A DNA stretch of 64,000 bases from Microbacterium thalassium (lineage in GTDB: Bacteria; Actinomycetota; Actinomycetes; Actinomycetales; Microbacteriaceae): positions 2,232,001-2,296,000 of the forward strand of contig NZ_JACHML010000001.1 of the NCBI RefSeq assembly GCF_014208045.1, given 5' to 3'. The position numbers and the translations under genes were made by a program. Of this stretch, positions 56,153 through 64,000 are shown in pieces (the first letter of the stretch is position 1; each line of letters opens with the position of its first letter). The notes beneath the pieces were generated by a model, which was given only the letters and a program-made list of their open reading frames with translations, did no database searches and was not told the DNA's origin.

Positions 56153-57597
56153 CCGAGGACTTCCGTCTGCCCGACCTGGGCGAAGGCCTCCCCGAGGCCG
56201 AGCTCGTGCAGTGGCTCGTCGCCGAGGGCGACCGCGTCGACCTCAACCAGACCATCGCCGAGGTCGAGACCGCCAAGGCGGTCGTCGAGCTGCCGTCGCC
56301 GTTCGCCGGCACCGTGACCGCCCTCCATGCGGCCGCGGGCGACGTCATCGAGGTCGGATCGGTGCTGATCTCGTTCGACGTCGGGGGAGCGGATGCCGCG
56401 ACGCCGGATCCCGGCGCCGACGTGGCAGCCGCGGCGGCTCAGACGGCGCGGACGCGCCCCGCCGCCGACGCGGAGGCGCCTCGCGCGAGCACCGAGGCGC
56501 CCGTCGAGGAGACGGCCGCGACGCCGAATCTCGTGGGGTACGGCGCCGCTCCGCGCAGCTCGGCTCGTCCGCGACGGCGCGCGCGATCGGTCTCCGGGGT
56601 CTCCGCCCCGACCGACACCGCCGTGCTCGAGGCGGCCCCCCACGACGCCGTCACCCTGACCGAGCCCGACGACGTGACACTGGAGCGACCGCGCTCCACC
56701 CCGCCGGTGCGGGCCCTCGCGAAGAAGCTCGGCGTCGACATCGCCCTCGTGCCGGGAACCGGCCCCACCGGCCTCATCACGCGCGACGACGTCGAGGCGT
56801 ATGCCGTGCACGTCGACGCGCCGGAGGCGATCGAGCGCGCGGCGCCGGCGTCGGCGCCGGCGAGCACCGGGGCCGGCGCGGCGGCGCAGCCCGACGACCG
56901 CGTCGTGCGTACGCCGATCCGGGGCGTTCGGCGCCACACCGCCGAGGCGATGGTGCGCAGTGCGTTCACGGCACCGCACGCGACGACGTTCCTCACCGTG
57001 GACGTCACCGAGACGACCGAGCTGATCGCATCGCTGCGGGCGGACCGGGGGCTGGCAGACCACCGGATCGGGATCCTCGCCGTCGCCGCGCGCGCCGTGT
57101 GCATCGCCCTCGGGCGCATCCCGTCGCTGAACTCGCGCTGGGACGACGCGGCGGGCGAGATCGTCGAGCACCGCTACGTGAACCTCGGGATCGCCGCGGC
57201 GACCGCGCGCGGACTCGTCGTCCCCAACATCAGGGATGCGCAGGACATGGGGCTCGTCGAACTCGCGGATGCCGTGCGAGAGCTCGCCGACACCGCCCGC
57301 GCCGGCCGCACGGCACCGGGCGACATGACCGGCGGCACGTTCTCGATCACCAACGTCGGCGTGTTCGGCGTCGACACCGGCACACCCATCCTGAACCCGG
57401 GGGAGGCGGGCATCCTCGCGCTGGGCGCCGTGCGCCGGCAGCCGTGGGAGCACCGGGGCGAGATCGCGCTGCGGGACGTCATGACGCTGGCGCTGTCGTT
57501 CGATCACCGTCTGGTCGACGGCGAGCAGGGCGCCCGCTTCCTGGCGGAGGTCGGCGCGATCCTCCGCGAACCGGGGCGTGGCCTGCTCTACCGGTGA
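56149..57597 (+). CDS. bkdC: Dihydrolipoamide acyltransferase E2
   Basis: The 482-residue E2 core transfers the acyl group to CoA. One lipoyl domain lies at residues 1-80, with the lipoylated Lys in VETAKAVVELPSP (about residue 43). A long Ala/Pro/Glu linker follows. The peripheral-subunit-binding domain is PPVRALAKKLGVDIALVPGTGPTGLITRDDVEAY. The C-terminal catalytic domain has ALSFDHRLVDGEQGARFL with the His-Asp pair. The start is GTG, overlapping bkdB. The E3 subunit gene is not nearby and must be elsewhere. A strong hairpin ends the operon. Confidence 0.9.
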   Translation: MTEDFRLPDLGEGLPEAELVQWLVAEGDRVDLNQTIAEVETAKAVVELPSPFAGTVTALHAAAGDVIEVGSVLISFDVGGADAATPDPGADVAAAAAQTARTRPAADAEAPRASTEAPVEETAATPNLVGYGAAPRSSARPRRRARSVSGVSAPTDTAVLEAAPHDAVTLTEPDDVTLERPRSTPPVRALAKKLGVDIALVPGTGPTGLITRDDVEAYAVHVDAPEAIERAAPASAPASTGAGAAAQPDDRVVRTPIRGVRRHTAEAMVRSAFTAPHATTFLTVDVTETTELIASLRADRGLADHRIGILAVAARAVCIALGRIPSLNSRWDDAAGEIVEHRYVNLGIAAATARGLVVPNIRDAQDMGLVELADAVRELADTARAGRTAPGDMTGGTFSITNVGVFGVDTGTPILNPGEAGILALGAVRRQPWEHRGEIALRDVMTLALSFDHRLVDGEQGARFLAEVGAILREPGRGLLYR

Positions 57598-57605
57598 GCG
57601 ATGCC

Positions 57606-57631
57606 GAGCGGGAGCCGGGGGGCTCCCGCTC
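57606..57631. terminator. Terminator between bkdC and the TetR gene
   Basis: GAGCGGGAGCC and GGCTCCCGCTC form a perfect 11-bp stem with a GGGG loop; its right arm overlaps the stop codon of the convergent TetR gene. Confidence 0.75.
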
Positions 57632-58214
57632 AGCTGCGCAGCGCCGCGAGGGCCATCGACTCCAGGATGGCGCGCGTGTGATCGGGGCTGCCGCCGCGGC
57701 CCGAGTGGGGCGTGGAGTTCATCAGGCCGAAGCAGGCGTGGGCGCGCACGCGCAGGTCGTCGGCGGTGCGGTCGGGGTGGAGCTCGCCGAGCACGCGGAT
57801 CCAGATCTCGACGTACTCCCGCTGCAGACGCCGCACGGCGCGCAGATCGTCGTCGCTGAGGCTGGCGAGGTCGCGGTCCTGAACGCGGATGACGTCGGCG
57901 TCCGCGAGCGCGAAGTCCACATGGAACGCGATGAGACCCTGCAGGCGGGTGAGCGGGTCGGATTCGAGGTCGGTCACCGTCCGTCCGCCATCGCGCAGCC
58001 GTTCGCTGACGCCCACCAGGAGCGCGCCCAGCAGCGCCTGCTTCCCGCTGAAGTGCCGGTAGAGCGCCGGCCCGCTGATCCCGACTGCAGCGCCGAGCTC
58101 CTCCAGGCTCACGCCGCTGAAGCCGCGCTCCGCGAACAGGCGCGCCGACTCGCGCAGGATCGCGGCATGCCGATCGGCCTTCGCGCGGTCACGGTGGGTC
58201 GTCGCCCTTGCCAT
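57630..58214 (-). CDS. TetR-family repressor of the acyl-CoA catabolic operon
   Basis: The 194-residue protein has an N-terminal helix-turn-helix (AAILRESARLFAERGFSGVSLEELGAAVGISGPALYRHFSGKQALL) and an all-helical ligand domain with CFGLMNSTPHS. It is divergent from the carboxylase gene, with two GTTA/TAAC inverted repeats between. Such regulators usually release DNA upon binding an acyl-CoA. The layout matches M. tuberculosis Rv2506, a TetR protein next to accD1, so control of leucine/branched-chain degradation is inferred. Confidence 0.9.
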   Translation of the reverse strand: MARATTHRDRAKADRHAAILRESARLFAERGFSGVSLEELGAAVGISGPALYRHFSGKQALLGALLVGVSERLRDGGRTVTDLESDPLTRLQGLIAFHVDFALADADVIRVQDRDLASLSDDDLRAVRRLQREYVEIWIRVLGELHPDRTADDLRVRAHACFGLMNSTPHSGRGGSPDHTRAILESMALAALRS

Positions 58215-58218
58215 CTCA

Positions 58219-58234
58219 GTTAATCCTCGCTAAC
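58219..58234. promoter_or_regulatory. Degenerate second TetR site
   Basis: GTTAATCCTCGCTAAC has the same outer half-sites GTTA/TAAC as the perfect site, shifted by 28 bp. It lies just before the TetR start codon and would allow autoregulation. Confidence 0.35.
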
Positions 58235-58246
58235 CTGAAGTTCCCA

Positions 58247-58262
58247 GTTAGTGAACACTAAC
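58247..58262. promoter_or_regulatory. TetR operator GTTAGTGAACACTAAC
   Basis: A perfect dyad with 7-bp arms and an AA centre, between the divergent TetR and carboxylase genes, 57 nt before the carboxylase ATG. Confidence 0.6.
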
Positions 58263-58318
58263 CAATTTCGCCGCGGGGCGACAAGCCCCGCCGGCTCCGC
58301 GACGTCGATGGAGATGAC

Positions 58319-59923
58319 ATGAGCGCGCTGCGCACCGCCGTCGAGGCCGACGACCGCTTCGCGCGCAACCGCGACGCGCAGGCCGCTCTCGCGGACGACC
58401 TGCGCGACCGCCTCGCGCGCGCAGCGCAGGGCGGACCGGCGGCCTCCCGCGAGCGCCATGTCGCCCGCGGCAAGATGCTCCCGCGCGACCGCGTCGACCG
58501 GCTGCTGGACGAGGGCAGTCCCTTCCTCGAGCTGGCGCCCCTCGCCGCCGACGGGCTCTACGACGGCGAGGCGCCGGCAGCGGGCGTCATCGCCGGCATC
58601 GGCCTCGTGCACGGCCGCCACGTCATGGTCATCTGCAACGACGCGACCGTCAAGGGCGGCACGTACTTCCCGCTGACCGTGAAAAAGCACCTGCGCGCAC
58701 AGGAGGTCGCCCTCGAGAACCGCCTGCCGTGCATCAGCCTCGTCGATTCGGGCGGGGCGTACCTGCCGATGCAGGACGAGGTCTTCCCGGATCGCGACCA
58801 CTTCGGGCGGATCTTCTACAACCAGGCGCGCATGTCGGCGGCGGGCGTTCCGCAGATCGCGGCGGTCCTCGGCTCGTGCACCGCCGGCGGCGCGTACGTG
58901 CCGGCGATGAGCGACGAGACGGTGATCGTGCGCGGCCAGGGCACCATCTTCCTCGGCGGGCCGCCGCTGGTGAAGGCCGCGATCGGCGAGGTCGTCACGG
59001 CCGAGGAGCTCGGCGGCGGGGAGCTGCACGCGCGCCGCTCGGGCGTCGTGGACCACCTGGCCGACGACGACGAGCACGCGCTCGAGATCGTCCGCGACAT
59101 CGTCGCCACGCTGCCGGCGCCCCCGGCTCCCGCGTGGGACATTACCGATCCGGTCCCGCCCGCGGTCGACCCCGACGCCCTCTACGGCGTGGTGCCCGTG
59201 GACGTCAACCAGCCCTACGACGTGCGCGAGGTGATCGCGCGCCTGGTGGACGGCAGCGAGCTGCACGAGTTCAAGAAGGAGTACGGCGACACGCTCGTGA
59301 CCGGCTTCGCCCGCATCCACGGACACCCGGTCGGCATCGTCGCCAACAACGGGGTGCTGTTCTCGGAGTCGGCCCTCAAGGGCGCCCACTTCATCGAGCT
59401 GTGCGACCAGCGGGGCATCCCGCTGCTGTTCCTGCAGAACATCTCGGGGTTCATGGTCGGCCGGGACGCCGAGGCGGGGGGCATCGCCAAGGACGGCGCG
59501 AAGATGGTGACCGCCGTGGCGACCACGCGCGTCCCGAAGCTCACGGTCGTGATCGGCGGGTCGTTCGGCGCCGGCAACTACTCGATGTGCGGACGCGCCT
59601 ACTCGCCCCGGTTCCTGTGGAGCTGGCCCGCGAGCCGCATCTCGGTGATGGGCGGGCCGCAGGCCGCATCCGTCCTGTCGACGGTCAAGCGCGATCAGCT
59701 CGAAGCCCGGGGCGAGTCGTGGGATGCCGCGGCGCAGGCCGCGTTCGAGGAGCCGATCCGCGAGAGGTACGACGAGCAGGGCAGTCCGTACTACGCCACC
59801 GCCCGGCTGTGGGACGACGGCGTGATCGACCCGCGCGACACGCGCGACGTGGTCGGGCTCGCGCTCGACGTCGTCTCGCGCGTGCCGCTGCCCGAGCCGC
59901 GCTTCGGCGTCTTCCGGATGTGA
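58319..59923 (+). CDS. accD1: Acyl-CoA carboxylase beta subunit (3-methylcrotonyl-CoA carboxylase type)
   Basis: The carboxyltransferase subunit moves CO2 from carboxybiotin to an acyl-CoA. The 534-residue protein has both crotonase-like halves: [66 protein letters not shown] and the second-half [27 protein letters not shown]. These are close to methylcrotonyl-CoA carboxylases. GGAG precedes the ATG, and a small hairpin (58273-58291) lies in the leader. Synteny with mycobacterial accD1-accA1 supports a role in leucine breakdown. Confidence 0.88.
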   Translation: MSALRTAVEADDRFARNRDAQAALADDLRDRLARAAQGGPAASRERHVARGKMLPRDRVDRLLDEGSPFLELAPLAADGLYDGEAPAAGVIAGIGLVHGRHVMVICNDATVKGGTYFPLTVKKHLRAQEVALENRLPCISLVDSGGAYLPMQDEVFPDRDHFGRIFYNQARMSAAGVPQIAAVLGSCTAGGAYVPAMSDETVIVRGQGTIFLGGPPLVKAAIGEVVTAEELGGGELHARRSGVVDHLADDDEHALEIVRDIVATLPAPPAPAWDITDPVPPAVDPDALYGVVPVDVNQPYDVREVIARLVDGSELHEFKKEYGDTLVTGFARIHGHPVGIVANNGVLFSESALKGAHFIELCDQRGIPLLFLQNISGFMVGRDAEAGGIAKDGAKMVTAVATTRVPKLTVVIGGSFGAGNYSMCGRAYSPRFLWSWPASRISVMGGPQAASVLSTVKRDQLEARGESWDAAAQAAFEEPIRERYDEQGSPYYATARLWDDGVIDPRDTRDVVGLALDVVSRVPLPEPRFGVFRM

Positions 59924-59927
59924 TCCC

Positions 59928-61928
59928 ATGACCTCCTCCCGACTCGACCGCTTCGACACGGTGCTCGTCGCCAACCGCGGCGAGATCGCGCGGCGCGTGA
60001 TCCGCACGCTCCGCCGCCTGGGCATCCGTTCGATCGCGGTGTACAGCGACGCCGACGCCGGCGCGCCCCACGTGCGCGAAGCGGATGCCGCCGTGCGCAT
60101 CGGTCCGGCGCCCGCCGCGCAGTCGTACCTCTCGATCGACGCCGTCGTCCGGGCGGCGGTCTCGGCGGGGGCGCAGGCGGTCCACCCTGGCTACGGCTTC
60201 CTGTCCGAGAACGCCGCGTTCGCCCGCGCGTGCGCCGACGCAGGAATCGTCTTCGTCGGTCCCGGCGTCGAGGCGCTCGAGGTCATGGGCGACAAGATCC
60301 GCGCGAAGACCCACGTGGCCGCCCACGGCGTGCCCACGGTCCCCGGGTTCAGCGCCGCGGGCATGACGGATGCCGACATCGCGCGCGCGGCCGACGAGGC
60401 CGGCTACCCGCTGCTCGTGAAGCCCTCGGCGGGCGGCGGTGGCAAGGGCATGCAGATCGTGCGCGAGCCGGGCGGGCTCGCCGACGCGCTCGGCGCCGCG
60501 CGCCGGATCGCGGCGGCGTCGTTCGGCGACGACACACTGCTGCTGGAGCGGCTGATCGAACGGCCGCGGCACATCGAGGTGCAGGTGCTGGCCGATGACC
60601 ACGGTGCGGTCGTCCACCTCGGCGAGCGCGAGTGCACACTGCAGCGCCGACACCAGAAGGTCATCGAGGAGGCGCCGTCGCCCGCCGTCGACGCCGCGAC
60701 GCGCGAGCGGCTGGGAGTCGCGGCATGCGCGGCCGCGGCCAGCGTCGACTACCGCGGCGCGGGGACGGTGGAGTTCCTCGTCTCGGCCGATCGCCCGGAC
60801 GACTTCTTCTTCATCGAGATGAACACGCGCCTCCAGGTCGAGCATCCTGTCACCGAGGAGGTCACCGGCGTCGACCTCGTCGAGCAGCAGCTGCGCGTGG
60901 CGGCGGGGGAGCGTCTCGGGTTCGCGCAGGACGACGTCGTCCTGACCGGGCACGCCGTGGAGGCGCGCGTCTACGCCGAGAGCCCCGAGCGCGGCTTCCT
61001 GCCGGCGACGGGGGAGATCGCGCTGTTCCGCGCGGCGGCCGGCGTGCGAACCGACGCCGCGATCGCCGGCGGCAGCACGGTCACGGCCGACTACGACCCC
61101 ATGATCGCGAAGGTGATCGCCGCCGGAGCCGACCGCCGCGCCGCCCTCGAGGCTCTCGACCGCGCGCTCGCCGACACGGTCGTGCTCGGCGTCGACACCA
61201 ACATCGCGTTCCTCCGCGACCTCGTGGCCGACCCCGCCGTCGCCGCGGGCGACATGGACACCGGCCTGATCGACCGCCTGCCGCCCGCGCGTCCGGCGGA
61301 GCCGGTCGCGGCCGCTCTGGGCGCCGCCGCGGCGGTCGCCGCGGACGGGACCGCCGCACAGCCGATGCGCGCCGGCGCCGTGTGGCGGGAGCTGCCCGGG
61401 TGGCGTCTCGGCGGACCGCCCGCGCCGAAGACGGCACGCCTGGTCGACGACGCCGACGTCGTGCACACGATCGCGACCGATGACGCGGTTCCCGGCGCAG
61501 CCGGCGCGGCGGTGGCGCGCGGCGCCGACGGCGCGCTGTGGGTCCATGTGGACGGCGGGACGTGGCGGCTGCGGCCCGTGTCGCGTCGCGAGGCCATGGC
61601 CCACCGGCACCGCGCCCGGGAGCGTGCGCAGCTGGCCGCCGACCCCGACGTGCGCGCGCCGATGCCGGGCGCCGTCGTCGCCGTGCACGTCGCCCCCGGC
61701 GCGCGCGTGGCCGCCGGCGAGCGCATCGCGACCATCGAGGCGATGAAGATGGAGCACCCCGTCGTCGCCGCGCACGACGGCATCGTGTCCGTCGACGTCG
61801 CCGTCGGCGATCAGGTCCGCCGCGACCAGGTCGTCGCGCGCGTCGCCGCGGAGGACGCCAGCGAAGACGACGGCGACGGCACGGACAGCGGCGAGCGCAG
61901 CGTCGCGGCATCCGTCGTCGCACCCTGA
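59928..61928 (+). CDS. accA1: Acyl-CoA carboxylase alpha subunit (biotin carboxylase plus biotin carrier)
   Basis: The 666-residue protein carboxylates biotin with ATP and bicarbonate. The biotin carboxylase part has [44 protein letters not shown] (ATP-grasp loop) and [20 protein letters not shown]. The C-terminal carrier domain has the biotin-binding IEAMKMEH, with the modified Lys at about residue 607. It starts 4 bp after accD1 and forms one enzyme with it. The acidic/serine tail after the carrier is unusual but short. Confidence 0.92.
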   Translation: MTSSRLDRFDTVLVANRGEIARRVIRTLRRLGIRSIAVYSDADAGAPHVREADAAVRIGPAPAAQSYLSIDAVVRAAVSAGAQAVHPGYGFLSENAAFARACADAGIVFVGPGVEALEVMGDKIRAKTHVAAHGVPTVPGFSAAGMTDADIARAADEAGYPLLVKPSAGGGGKGMQIVREPGGLADALGAARRIAAASFGDDTLLLERLIERPRHIEVQVLADDHGAVVHLGERECTLQRRHQKVIEEAPSPAVDAATRERLGVAACAAAASVDYRGAGTVEFLVSADRPDDFFFIEMNTRLQVEHPVTEEVTGVDLVEQQLRVAAGERLGFAQDDVVLTGHAVEARVYAESPERGFLPATGEIALFRAAAGVRTDAAIAGGSTVTADYDPMIAKVIAAGADRRAALEALDRALADTVVLGVDTNIAFLRDLVADPAVAAGDMDTGLIDRLPPARPAEPVAAALGAAAAVAADGTAAQPMRAGAVWRELPGWRLGGPPAPKTARLVDDADVVHTIATDDAVPGAAGAAVARGADGALWVHVDGGTWRLRPVSRREAMAHRHRARERAQLAADPDVRAPMPGAVVAVHVAPGARVAAGERIATIEAMKMEHPVVAAHDGIVSVDVAVGDQVRRDQVVARVAAEDASEDDGDGTDSGERSVAASVVAP

Positions 61929-61944
61929 CACCCGAGGAGCACAC

Positions 61945-63096
61945 ATGTACCCGTACGACATCAGCGACGACGAACGCGAACTCGCCGGACTCGTGCGCGC
62001 GTTCGCGGAGGAGGTCGTCGCGCCCCGGTCGTACGAGGCCGACCGCACGCACACCCTGCCCCTGGACGTCGTGGCGCAGATGGGGGAGCTGGGCCTGTTC
62101 GGGCTGCCGTTCCCCGAGGAGCACGGCGGGCAGGGCGGCGACTACTTCGCGCTGTGCCTCGCGATCGAGGGGCTCGCCCGCGTCGATCAGTCGATCGCGA
62201 TCACGCTCGAGGCGGGCGTGAGCCTGGGCGCGATGCCCGTGTTCCGCTTCGGCACCGACGCGCAGAAGCAGGAGCACCTTCCCGATCTCCTGGCCGGCAC
62301 CGCTCTGGCCGGCTTCGGACTCACCGAACCCGAGGCGGGGTCGGATGCCGGCGCCACGCGCACGACCGCGCGCCTCGACGGCGACGAATGGGTCATCGAC
62401 GGCTCCAAGCAGTTCATCACCAACTCGGGAACCGACATCACGCGCTTCGTCACCGTCACCGCGGTCACCGGCGAGACCGACGGGCGCAAGGAGATCTCGA
62501 CGATCATCGTCCCCAACGGAACCCCCGGCTTCACGGTCGAGCCCGCGTACGACAAGGTCGGCTGGAACGCCTCCGACACGCATCCGCTCACGTTCCAGGG
62601 CGCGCGCGTGCCGCAGGCGAATCTGCTCGGCGAGCGCGGCCGCGGGTTCGCGAACTTCCTGCACATCCTCGACGAGGGGCGCATCGCCATCGCGGCGCTG
62701 GCCACCGGCGCCGCCGAGGGGTGCCTCGAGGCCGCCGTCGAGTACGCCGGCGCGCGCACCGTGTTCGGCGACCGACTGTCGGCGCGACAGGGCATCCAGT
62801 TCATGCTCGCCCGCATGCGGGCGCGCGTCCACACCGCCCGCCTCGCGTGGCACCATGCGGCTCGGCTGCGCGATGCCGGCAGGCCGTTCAAGAGCGAGGC
62901 CGCGATCGCGAAGCTGACCGCGAGCGACGCCGCCATGGACAACGCCCGCGACGCCACGCAGATCTTCGGCGGGAACGGGTTCATGAACGAGTTCCCCGTC
63001 GCCCGCCACTACCGCGACTCGAAGATCCTCGAGGTCGGCGAGGGCACCTCCGAGGTGCAGCTGCTCGTGATCGCACGCGCGCTCGGGGTAGCGTGA
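61945..63096 (+). CDS. Acyl-CoA dehydrogenase (branched/short-chain type)
   Basis: The flavoenzyme introduces a double bond into acyl-CoA. The 383-residue product has GFGLTEPEAGSDAGATRTTA (FAD/substrate region), QFITNSGTDITRFV and the C-terminal ILEVGEGTSEVQLLVIARAL. Glu in GEGTSEVQ occupies the catalytic-base position of short/medium-chain enzymes. Isovaleryl-CoA dehydrogenases typically have Gly/Ala there, so the exact substrate (isovaleryl, isobutyryl or 2-methylbutyryl-CoA) is open. Counterpart of mycobacterial FadE19 by position. GAGGAG lies before the ATG. Confidence 0.88.
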   Translation: MYPYDISDDERELAGLVRAFAEEVVAPRSYEADRTHTLPLDVVAQMGELGLFGLPFPEEHGGQGGDYFALCLAIEGLARVDQSIAITLEAGVSLGAMPVFRFGTDAQKQEHLPDLLAGTALAGFGLTEPEAGSDAGATRTTARLDGDEWVIDGSKQFITNSGTDITRFVTVTAVTGETDGRKEISTIIVPNGTPGFTVEPAYDKVGWNASDTHPLTFQGARVPQANLLGERGRGFANFLHILDEGRIAIAALATGAAEGCLEAAVEYAGARTVFGDRLSARQGIQFMLARMRARVHTARLAWHHAARLRDAGRPFKSEAAIAKLTASDAAMDNARDATQIFGGNGFMNEFPVARHYRDSKILEVGEGTSEVQLLVIARALGVA

Positions 63097-63119
63097 CCAG
63101 GACACGCGGAGGAGGAGCG

Positions 63120-63602
63120 GTGACCGACATCGTCCAGCGGGGGCTCTACTACGACGAGCTCGAGATCGGGGATCGCTACGTCCATCGCCCCGGTCGCACG
63201 GCGACCGAGGCGGACAACGTGATGTTCTCGTCGCTGACGATGAACACGCAGGCGCTGCACCTGGACGCGGCCTTCTCGGCGTCGCAGCCGTTCGGGCAGC
63301 GCCTCATGAACAGCATGTGGACCCTCGCGACGATGGTCGGCGCCTCCGTCTCGCAGCTCACCCAGGGCACGCTCGTCGCGCAGCTGGGCCTGAGCGACAT
63401 CTCGTTCCCCGCTCCGCTGTTCCACGGCGACACGCTGTACACCGAGACCGAGATCCTCGCCAAGCGCCTGTCGGCGTCGCGCGACGGGCAGGGCATCGTC
63501 ACGATGCGCCACACCGGCCGCAATCAGGACGGCACGGTCGTCGCCCTCGCGACGCGGGTCGCCCTGATGTGGTGCCGGGATGCGGCGGAGGAGGCGCGAT
63601 GA
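63120..63602 (+). CDS. MaoC-like hotdog-fold dehydratase
   Basis: The 160-residue protein has the MaoC hotdog fold: YDELEIGDRYVHRPGRTATEADNVMFSSLT, then NTQALHLDAAFSASQPFGQRLMNSMWTLA (Asn/His hydratase motif N-x-H-D-like) and FPAPLFHGDTLYTETEIL. It hydrates enoyl-CoA in the mycobacterial counterpart, Rv2499c. The GTG at 63120 is chosen because GGAGGAG precedes it; a GTG at 63093 overlapping the dehydrogenase stop is less likely. Its stop overlaps the lyase start (ATGA). Confidence 0.88.
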   Translation: MTDIVQRGLYYDELEIGDRYVHRPGRTATEADNVMFSSLTMNTQALHLDAAFSASQPFGQRLMNSMWTLATMVGASVSQLTQGTLVAQLGLSDISFPAPLFHGDTLYTETEILAKRLSASRDGQGIVTMRHTGRNQDGTVVALATRVALMWCRDAAEEAR

Positions 63603-64000
63603 GCTTCGACCTCGGACCCGCACTGCTGTTCTGCCCGGGCGACCGGCCGGAACGCTACGCGAAGGCGGCTCGCGCCGCCGATGCCGTCATCCTCGACCTC
63701 GAGGACGCCGTGTCGCCCGACGCGAAGGTGGCCGCGCGCGGGGCGCTCATCGAGTCGGAGCTGGACCCGCAGCGCACGATCGTCCGGGTCAATCCGGTCG
63801 ACTCCGACCAGTTCGAGTCCGACATGTCGACGCTGTCGCAGACCGACTATCGCCTGATCATGGTGGCCAAGGCCGAGTCCGCCAAGCGCATCGGCCGCAT
63901 CGACCGGCGGTTCCAGGTCGTCGCGCTGTGCGAGACGGCGAAGGGGGTCGCACGCGCGGACCGCATCGCCGAGCTCGACAACGTCGTCGCCCTCATGTGG
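63599..64000 (+). CDS. CitE-like HpcH/HpaI aldolase family acyl-CoA lyase, N-terminal part (cut by window end)
   Basis: The first 134 codons encode MSFDLGPALLFCPGDRPERY, VILDLEDAVSPDAKVAARG (acidic metal/CoA site) and VALCETAKGVARADRIAEL, the family signature of citrate lyase beta-like (CitE) proteins. The C-terminus lies outside the window. In M. tuberculosis the gene in this position (Rv2498c) has been described as a beta-hydroxyacyl-CoA lyase acting in leucine catabolism, which fits the neighbours; for this protein that function is inferred. Confidence 0.88.
   Translation, partial: MSFDLGPALLFCPGDRPERYAKAARAADAVILDLEDAVSPDAKVAARGALIESELDPQRTIVRVNPVDSDQFESDMSTLSQTDYRLIMVAKAESAKRIGRIDRRFQVVALCETAKGVARADRIAELDNVVALMW

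Overview
The window is high-GC actinobacterial chromosome, most likely Microbacteriaceae (a Microbacterium-like organism). This rests on the actinobacterial markers RbpA, WhiA, OpcA and GlgM-type GlgA, on the strongly GC-biased codons, and on gene order. No rRNA, tRNA, CRISPR array, insertion sequence or prophage was seen. The genes look intact; only the first (HNH endonuclease) and last (CitE-like lyase) are cut by the window edges.

Layout. 1-7.2 kb: tail of an HNH nuclease, then uvrA, uvrC, rapZ and whiA (nucleotide excision repair plus the RapZ/WhiA pair, without the usual YvcK gene). 7.3-11.8 kb: sodA, the lower-glycolysis block gap-pgk-tpiA, then secG-rbpA. 11.8-20.0 kb, minus strand: a six-gene pentose phosphate operon tkt-tal-pgi-zwf-opcA-pgl. 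20.4-23.3 kb: heme A synthesis genes ctaB and ctaA, with a membrane protein and a 41-residue peptide gene between them. 23.5-30.2 kb: Suf iron-sulfur assembly genes (sufB, sufD, a Rieske-type ferredoxin, sufC, a SufT-like factor), then a PatB/MalY-type aminotransferase and an MFS exporter. 30.2-35.6 kb: bioY, an ABC-F protein, SURF1, small proteins and fabG. 35.6-44.2 kb: two alpha/beta hydrolases, serB, the divergent glycogen genes glgC/glgM, an ABC ATPase, rpmE2 with a structured leader, an exonuclease, a CGNR regulator and an EamA transporter.

44.2-53.3 kb is the most unusual part. Two adjacent paralogues of about 1,400 residues each join a SARP-type DNA-binding/BTAD region, a STAND NTPase, one membrane helix and a large beta-propeller-like exported part. 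Both have the same promoter layout with 11-bp-spaced direct repeats, and a small membrane protein is divergent from one of them. They look like duplicated transmembrane transcription factors.

53.3-64 kb: an Lrp-type regulator divergent from a branched-chain 2-oxoacid dehydrogenase operon (bkdABC), then a TetR regulator divergent from an acyl-CoA carboxylase, acyl-CoA dehydrogenase, MaoC and CitE-like set. Together these form a leucine/branched-chain catabolic locus whose gene content matches the Mycobacterium tuberculosis Rv2495c-Rv2506 region.

A recurring theme is leaderless transcription: many genes have a TANNNT -10 hexamer ending 7-9 nt before the start codon. In several places the TAG stop codon of the upstream gene is itself the start of that hexamer.
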